This document shows, one piece after another, positions 57,158-64,000 of a stretch of DNA of 64,000 nt. The first letter of the stretch is position 1. Every line of letters begins with the position of its first letter. Made by a program: the position numbers and the translations under genes. This DNA is from Microcebus murinus (Eukaryota; Chordata; Mammalia; Primates; Cheirogaleidae): contig NC_134117.1 in the NCBI RefSeq assembly GCF_040939455.1, positions 65,184,501 to 65,248,500 of the forward strand, given 5' to 3'. The notes beneath the pieces are model-generated. The model was given only the letters and a program-made list of their open reading frames with translations. It was not told where the DNA came from and did no database searches.

Positions 57158-57218
<61 letters not shown>
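57158..57218 (+). repeat. (GATA)n microsatellite
   Basis: About 15 uninterrupted GATA units, the longest tetranucleotide repeat in the window and a likely length polymorphism. Confidence 0.98.
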
Positions 57219-57919
57219 TAACATTACTTGTTATATACTGGCAAGCTGAGCATCCAGTCATGACAGTAGCTACGTAAGCCTCAGTGACAAGAGGCCACAT
57301 GGTTGTGCTTATGCATGGACTCCTTGCCTGTCATCACAGGCACTTTTTCATGGATCTACTGCACAAGTCCTGGAACAGCCAAGGAGAAATGCTGGTGATG
57401 TCCTCAGGATGAACCATCCAATCTACCTTGTATTTGAAAACTTTGTGGAGTCCCTGGTGGCCACTGACTGAGACCCAAACATGTTCATGCTTTGGGCCTG
57501 CTCCCCAAGGGCCCATTTACTCTTCTCCTTCCTAGATCTATCTCTTTGTCATGGATGTGCTATTGTCCCTGACAAAACTACTAAGTCACACTACATTGGC
57601 TGGACATTAGCATATAGTCATAACGCAGGTACCTCTTCCTCAGTTCCCCTCATACAAAGTAGGTGACCAAGTATTCTATGACAAAAGTATTTCCTTTCAG
57701 AGAAACCAATGAGTAGGGCTAAAATGCAACAGGAGTCCATTTCCATTCCCAGCTGTGCCAATGTGTCCCCATGACCCACTTGTGAATCTGGTACAAGTCT
57801 TTCTTTCCATATCAGTTTGTTTTAGGGGGTTCCCAAGTCGCTGTAGGGGCAAACTAAGGGAGACAAGTTGGTGACATGTGAGTCTGGGCCACCTACTTAT
57901 GCAGTTTATTTGTGTCTTC

Positions 57920-57929
57920 AAGTCTTGCT
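57920..57929 (+). repeat. left target-site duplication of twin-primed L1
   Basis: AAGTCTTGCT here is repeated exactly at 59597-59606 after the L1 A-tail, and the ERV sequence continues across it. Confidence 0.95.
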
Positions 57930-59596
57930 TGAATTAATTTTTGTGAGTGGTGAGAGATGTGGATCCTATTTCAATCTTCTACATGTGGCTATCCACATGT
58001 GCTTTTCCCAGCACCCTTTATTGAATAGGGATTCTTTTCCCCAGTGTATATTGTTGTCTGCTTTTTCAAAGATCAGATGGCAATACGTTGGTGGTTTTAT
58101 ATCTGGGATTGGTCTGTGTCTCTATTTTTGTGCCAGTGCCATCCTGTTTTGGTTACTATGCACTTGTAATAAAGCTTAAAGTCTGGTAGAGTGATGCATC
58201 CAGATTTGTTCCTTTTGCTTGAGTTTCCTTCAGCCATTCAGGCTCTTTTCTGGTTCCAAATGAAGTGTAAAATTATTTTTTCTAGATCTGTGAAAAATTA
58301 TGTTGGTATTTTGTTGAGGATTCGATTGACTCTGTAAATCACTTTGGGCAGTATTGACATTTTAACAATGTTGAATTTGCCAATTCATAAACATATGTTT
58401 TTCCATTTGTTTACATCATCTGCAATTTTCTTCTTCAATGATTCATAGTTCTCTTTGTAGAGATCTTTCCCCTCCTTGGCTAAATGTATTCCTAGATATT
58501 TTATTTTCTTTGTAGCTATTGTGAAAGGTATTGAGTCTTTGATTTGATTCTCAGTTTGACTGTTCTTGGTGTATAAGAATGCTACTGATGTGTGTACATT
58601 GATTTCATAATCTGAGACTTTTCTGAATTTATTTATCAATTCCAAGAGTCCCCTGGTGGAATCTTTGGGGGTTTCTAGATATAAGATCATATCCATCAGC
58701 AAAGAGTGACAGTTTGACCTCCTCTTTCCCCATTTGGATACCCTTAATCTCCTTCTGATGCCTGATTGCTCTGGCTAAGATTTCCAACATTATGGTGAAT
58801 AAAAGTGGTGATAGTGGACATCCTTGTACTGTTCTAGTTCTGAGTGGGAATGCTTTCAACGTTTCCCCATTCAGAATGATGTTGGTTGTTAGGTTTTTCA
58901 TATATGGCTTTAATTCAAAATGGATACCAGACTTAAACCTAGACCTGAAACTCTAAGAATTCTAGAAGAAAATGTTGGAAAACTCTTCTAGAAATTGGCC
59001 CTGGCAAAGAATTTATGAAGATGACCCCAAAGATAATCATAGCAATGGCAAAATATTAATAAATGAGACTTGATTAAATTAGAAGTCTTGTGCACAGCCA
59101 AGGAAATCAGCAGAGTGAATAGACAACCTACAGAATGGGAGAAAATATTTGTATGCTATATAGCTGCTAAAGGGCTAATAACCAGAATCTATAAATAACT
59201 CAAGCAAATCAGCAAAGAAAAATTCAACAAATCCATTAAAATGTGGGAAAAAGACATGAATGGAAGCTTTTCAAAAGAAGATAGACTAATGGCCAATAAA
59301 CATATAAAAAATGTTTAATATCACTAATCATCAGGGAAATGCAAACCAAAACCACAATGAGATATCACCTAACCCCAGTGAGAATGGCTTTTATCAAAAA
59401 GTCCCAAAACAATAGATGCTGGCGTGGATGTGGAAAGAAAGGAGCACTTATACACTGTTGGTGGGACTGCAAACTTGTATAACCTCTATGGAAAATAGTA
59501 TGGAGTTTCCTCAAGAACTAAAGACCATGAACTAAAGCAGTTCATGTAACCAAAACATTTGTACCCTCATAATATTCTGAAATTAAAAAAAAAAAA
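57930..59596 (+). mobile_element. L1 retrotransposon with inverted 5' end (twin priming)
   Basis: The right part (about 58909-59596) is sense L1: ORF2 from CAAAATGGATACCAGACTTA to CTCAAGAACTAAAG, then a deletion and the lemur-type 3' end GTAACCAAAACATTTGTACC with A-tail. The left part (57930-about 58908) is antisense ORF2, covering the reverse-transcriptase region just upstream. Both parts meet in the L1 at the same AATTCAA, seen at 57930-57937 (complement) and 58911. A 10-bp duplication encloses all. An ORF of 90 codons on the minus strand (58629-58901) is a readable RT relic. Confidence 0.96.
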
Positions 59597-60805
59597 AAGT
59601 CTTGCTCAAATCTGACCTCTAAAGTGCCACATTCAACATATAAAGAATGACTAATGTGCCCAGTAAAAATTATGTCATAATGGACAGGTCTAATTGCATA
59701 CTCTTGGTTTTCTATGGTCAGGTGTCCAGTCACTATGAGGCCCAGTAGAACCCCAGAACCTGTTTTTCAAACAAAGAGTAACTCTTGAACAGAGTTTATG
59801 GCCTTGAGAACACAAGGTGCATGCTATGACAATGGGACCCCATCACAAGCCACATGTAGCTGCAGCCTAATGACATCTGCTGGCTCTGAGTATGTGTGAC
59901 TGGAGACTGACCTAATGATGAACCCTCTCTCACTCTGGGCTCCAGTCAAAACAGGCAGCCGTCCAAGTCACTCAGTAAACCAATTGGAGCCATAATCCCA
60001 AACACATGCTCCTTCAAAAATCCAAAGAATCCTACTGGAGAAGGTTCTTAGAGATGGGAATTGGAGCTATGACAATTTTTCCTTTACCTTGAAAGGAACA
60101 TTTTACTATGCTTAAAACTAAACTTCTAAATTCACCAACATGGCAGGTATCTTAATCTTCCTAGGGTCTATATATTACTCTCTAATACCATGTAATTACT
60201 GGGTCATCTAGGGCACTTGCAACTTCTTGTTTATAAGGCCCAATTAACCCGATAACAGCAACATAATGGACCATTACGATGTTCTGCATAGAGTCAAGGC
60301 AGTCAAGGTCCCTGGGACTACTTTATAATAGAATACGGGAGGGGTAGCATGGTTCTGAGGCAAGGCAGTAATGCACACTGTGCTCCTTGTCATGTGCAAG
60401 TAAAATGATTGGGGCCTACACGAAAGCATTTATCAAATCGGTAACCATATACAAAGGAGCAAAGGCTGTATAGCTCTACTCCAGTAGGTAAGCATTCCCA
60501 TTGTGGCATCTTTGGTTGAGGCTACCATCTTATTATGTTTAAGTAGTCCACCACCGTCTGCCATAATCTATCTGGTTTTGCAAAGACCAAGATTAACTGA
60601 ACGGAGACACAATGGGAACCAACACCCTTGTATACTTCAGGTTTGTAAGAGTGGCACTAATCTCTGTATTCCTAATGCAATGTAATAGTGCCTCCAGTTT
60701 ATGACCTTGCTTGGAGAGGGGACAGCTCATACCTTCTACTTGACTCTTCATATATGCCAAAGCCCTTACAATGTTAGGTTTCCAGGCTTCTGCCAGTTCA
60801 CACAA

Positions 60806-60856
60806 ATGTGCGTGCGCATGCGCACGCACACATACACACACACACACACACACACA
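60806..60856 (+). repeat. alternating purine-pyrimidine tract with palindrome
   Basis: Fifty-one bases alternate strictly between purine and pyrimidine. The left part (60807-60830) is a perfect 24-bp palindrome with half-site TGTGCGTGCGCA. The rest is a CA repeat. Such sequence is a classical Z-DNA or cruciform former. It lies within the ERV relic. Confidence 0.95.
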
Positions 60857-62461
60857 GTGATATATGCACATTTATACCAATTAAATATTTGTACATTCAT
60901 GGCCATGTGCTGGCCAACATCAACTGTCTATTCTCCTGCTCTCAAAATGTTTTTATTCAAATACAGTGATACAGTAGTCAGATAACCATCTATCTCACCC
61001 CTAGAAACAACAAGACCTGTTACCCACATAGATCGAGACACCCTATAAGTCAAGACACACTTTAGGTCCTTGACCCATCTCTGTAATTATGCTCACCTTG
61101 CCTCTGATGATTAGGTCCTGCCACCTGGATTTTATCATTCCAGAATCATATCTTCTCTATTGCCAGTGAGTGTCCCAATTGCATGGCAGAATCTCCTACT
61201 GCCAACACCAACAATCAGCCACCACTAAGCTTCTCAGAGATGCCAGCCACCCTCCACAAAAGAGCATCTCTTGTTCTCTGGTTTTTTCTTAGGGTCTTCC
61301 AGAGAACATAGTTAGGTGGTAGATTCTCAGGTCTTCCATTGTAAATCCAATCTAATATTCCTACCTCAGGTGCCTTCTGATTCCTTCCTCAATAAGCCAA
61401 GGAAGTTTTTGCATCTCCACCTCATTCACCACAAGTCATATTGTGTCCAAGTTTCAACAAGCCATCCCAGGAAACTAGGTCAGTCTCAGTGTCCCAGCAG
61501 AACTGGGTAAGGACCTCATGCCAACATACTGTCCACCATTCAGCAAATTCTGTATACCCCAGTCTATTGCATGGAGAATCTGCTTACACGTGTGTTTTTC
61601 TGGTTTTTGCTGGCATGGTTAGCAAGCTCCTATAATTTGTCTGCTGTATGGCTCTTGTTTCTCTATATAGCAGGGTTTGTACTTCTTTGTTTAAGTCATG
61701 CAGAGACACGACCCTTGCTATTAGCCAAGAAACAATGTGTAGAAATAAGGCCAGACCTTGAATAATAAAACAAGCATCATCCTATGAGATACCTGCCTCA
61801 GGTGAGACATGATTGCATGATCTGCAGGCAGGCGGAGACTGCTTTCCTCTGGAAAAGGGGAAGAGGCTGTTTCTGCCAGCTACGAAGTTTCTGCTTGAAG
61901 GCTTGAAGGCTTAGGCTCATTCAGATAAATATGCCTGTTTCCCAAACATCCCATCTTCCCCTATTAAAGCATTGACTTTGACAAAGGATACTTATCAAGA
62001 CTGCATATTTGGACTCCTCTGCAGCTCTGACACCCTTATAATCCAATGCCCAGCATAGTCTGCACTGCCTCTGTCAGATATGACCATCTCCTTTAAAAGT
62101 GCCATGGAGCCTAGAGACCCTCTAGCTTTTAGAGTGTGCCTTAAGGTGACGGCTAACTGTCTTGTTAAATTAATTTTCTTTTAATTGTCTTTCGTTAACT
62201 TTCTTTTTGCAATGCCGCTAATGCTACCATGAAGAGCAAACTAACGCCAAAGTCCTTGTGATAATCATGTCCCCATACTACTCAAGCTCATCGGCCACTT
62301 TCCCCAGCACAGCTTCTCATGTCGGTAGTCACTGTGCTACCCCCACATGCCAGGTGTTATTAGCACCCCAGCAACATGTTCCCTACTGACTTCAGAAAGG
62401 TGGAAAGTCCCACCCCAGAAGCCCCCCCAGAAGGTCTGCCCTCTAGGGTCCCCCCTGGTAC

Positions 62462-62960
62462 CAATCGTCTTGGTCCCAGAAAACTGAACTTGAGGCAAAG
62501 TTTATGAGCCAGTTCTTTACTGGGGCATGCAATCCCAGGGAAGCAAGAGTGTAGAAAATGGGAACGTGAAGACATGAGCACATGAAACAAAGGCAAGTGG
62601 TTTATTACAGAGCAGGAAGCAGTTTCATAAGAACACCCAGCTTGTGGTTATCATTTGGCACCTCTCTGGAGACCCTGTGTAAACTCACTATGTCTTGGAA
62701 TGTCCTTCAGGGAGAGGAAGAGTGAACAATTTATCTGCTGACTCCTCACCATCTCCTGGGGAATGTTCTTATAAATCTGCTCCTCCAGGGGCAGCTGAGA
62801 CAACCTGGGGTGTCAGGAAACAAGGAACTAAAGACACTAGCCATAGTTTTCCAGGCTATCAGCCCAGGCCTAAGGGGCAGGCAGGTGCGCAGGTCATCTG
62901 GGGACGTGCATGAACTGGGCCTGGCAGGGAGCAATTAAACTGTGATTTAGTTTCTCACTA
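62462..62960 (-). mobile_element. LTR of the ERV-L-type relic, antisense
   Basis: It abuts a primer-site-like sequence: the minus strand reads TTGGTACCAGGGGGG just inside (complement of 62451-62464). In the LTR, minus-strand AATAAA lies at about 62600 (TTTATT on plus) and a TTTATAAG TATA-like box at about 62769. The outer end near 62960 is a guess. It is the 5' LTR of the antisense provirus. Confidence 0.5.
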
Positions 62961-63184
62961 CTCTAATCCCTCAGTAGTTTAGTTTTAAAAACACCCATCC
63001 AACTTTAAAAGTAAGTCCTTCAGATGAAGATGGCAGCCTATTCTGCTACTTGGACTCAAAACAAGATGGAATGCTTGATATAAATCTCTTTTAAGTATTA
63101 GGATAAACATGGTTTTAAAACTTTACTAAGCTATTATTAGTATTAACTTACTAACTTATTAACAATTTTTTAACCTGCCAATGT

Positions 63185-63385
63185 GCAGGATAGTGCTTGA
63201 AATGTTACAGACATTATTTCATCCATTTCACATCTGCTAACACATAAGGCTGTTGTTGCTAAGCTTGTTTACACATAAAGAAACAGAGGCTCAGATCAAT
63301 GAACTTGTCCAAGATCACACAGCTAGTGGACTAGTTATTGAGCTAGAAGCCAAAATCTGTTCTGACTCTCAAGACTGCTTATTCC
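63185..63385 (-). repeat. MIR SINE, antisense
   Basis: ACATTATTTCATCCATTTCA, AAAGAAACAGAGGCTCAGAT, GTCCAAGATCACACAGCTAG and TCTGACTCTCAAGACTGC follow the antisense MIR order. Confidence 0.88.
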
Positions 63386-63519
63386 AGATTCTATGCAGTC
63401 ACTAAATTGTCTTATTATAATCCGGGACAATCTGGATTTCATGGAGGAACAAATAAAACAAAAACAAATAAAAATAAAAAGCGAATAAAGGAAAAAAGCT
63501 AAGACTTTAAAAGTATTTA

Positions 63520-63858
63520 CAGTCATCTCTCAGTGTCTGTGGGGGATTGGGTGCAAGACCTCTCTTGGATACCAAAATCTTGCAGATGCTCAAATCCCTG
63601 ATGGAAAATGCCATTGTGTTTGCATATAACCTGTGCACATCCTCCTGTACACTTGAAATCAGCTCTAGAGTCCTTACAATACCTAATACAATGTAAATGC
63701 TGCATAAATAGTTGTTATACTATAATTTAAGGAATAATGACGGGAAAAAGAAGTGTGTTCCTGTTAAGTACAGAAGCATTTTTTATTTTGCAAATACTTT
63801 CGATCCGTAGTTGGTTGAATCCATGGATGCGGAACCCACCAACATGGGGGACTGACTG
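63520..63858 (+). mobile_element. Tigger-like DNA transposon with TA duplication
   Basis: Starts CAGTCATCTCTCAGTGTCTG and ends GGGGGACTGACTG, with TA on both sides (63518-63519 and 63859-63860). Subterminal inverted similarity is clear (TGTGGGGGATTGGG against the complement of AACATGGGGGACTG). Internal TTTGCATATAACCTGTGCAC and AATACCTAATACAATGTAAA match a common 340-base non-autonomous mariner/Tigger family. The minus-strand ORF 63727-63993 crosses it and is not a gene. Confidence 0.9.
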
Positions 63859-64000
63859 TAGTTGGGTTGACTTTGCTCTGACTTTGTCCCTGACACTTAT
63901 CAGACTTTTGTTGTTTTTGAGCTGGCGAATCTGAATCTGGAGGCTTATCCTAATATAATTACTAGCATTTAACCACCCAATGCTGCTGTACAACCTGGAA

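Larger units (their letters stand above)
57230..62460 (-). pseudogene. ERV-L-type provirus relic, gag-pol region
   Basis: Read antisense, segments resembling the ERV-L (class III) pol gene lie in order: RT at about 60900-59950 (AAAATCCAAAGAATCCTACT at 60015), RNase H at about 59950-59610, then integrase at 57919-57240. A twin-primed L1 (57920-59606) is inserted between the last two. The RT catalytic box reads Tyr-Val-Ala-Val at 60254-60265, so both catalytic Asp residues are gone. Many stops and frameshifts make it inactive. The gag part at 61000-62450 is inferred from position only. There is no env, and the left LTR is missing. Confidence 0.65.

Noticed and set aside
58385..58901. Two minus-strand ORFs with RT-like residues
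   Set aside because: They are fragments of the L1 ORF2 in the inverted half of the twin-primed L1, not independent genes.

Overview
The window is nuclear DNA from a strepsirrhine primate, most likely a lemur. Five of the seven Alu copies (near 4.8, 14.2, 19.6, 22.3 and 25.0 kb) carry extra linker sequence between the two monomers, ending in a tract like GAAATTAATTGGCCAACT, which I associate with lemur-lineage Alus; the other two (20.9 and 35.0 kb) lack it and look like older AluJ-type copies. Several L1 copies share one type of 3' end (a C-run, an ATAATA-CTCTGAAAT-like stretch, then an A-tail), which fits one family active in the same lineage. Which lemur cannot be decided from this sequence.

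No functional protein-coding gene was recognised. None of the ORFs has the length, codon character or family resemblance of a mammalian gene, and most of the longest lie in repeats or GC-rich single-copy DNA. The window reads as intergenic or deep intronic sequence dense in mobile elements. The one recognisable cellular gene relic is a frameshifted processed copy of TMEM14C (27847-28675).

Layout. 0-11.6 kb: mostly single-copy DNA with old MIR/L2 pieces, one lemur-type Alu and a 21-bp minisatellite. 11.6-15.1 kb: a target-duplication-flanked L1, an old LTR and an L1 with an inverted 5' end. 15-19 kb: single-copy DNA with an unrecognised exon-like ORF. 19-22.8 kb: a large old antisense L1 with Alu insertions, then small L1 3' ends. 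22.8-28.7 kb: single-copy DNA, an L1 containing an Alu, an antisense retroviral solo LTR and the TMEM14C retrocopy. 28.7-35.3 kb: an old antisense L1 split by a TTAA-flanked piggyBac-type element, an interrupted LTR and an old Alu. 35-49 kb: mostly single-copy DNA with MIR, L2, MaLR-type LTR, L1 and Tigger copies. 49-54.5 kb: an LTR with a CCAAT-box array, an L1 split by a MaLR-type LTR, and a possible further LTR. 56.2-64 kb: a nested pair of hAT elements, a GATA microsatellite, an antisense ERV-L-type provirus relic (LTR, primer-site-like junction, decayed pol) interrupted by a twin-primed L1, and a TA-flanked Tigger-like element.

The sequence records a clear relative chronology: L1 before piggyBac, L1 before Alu, ERV-L before L1, and outer hAT before inner hAT. 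These nestings, each with target duplications or host continuity visible, are the best-supported observations. Family names come from remembered consensus sequences, not a database search, so subfamily labels are tentative.
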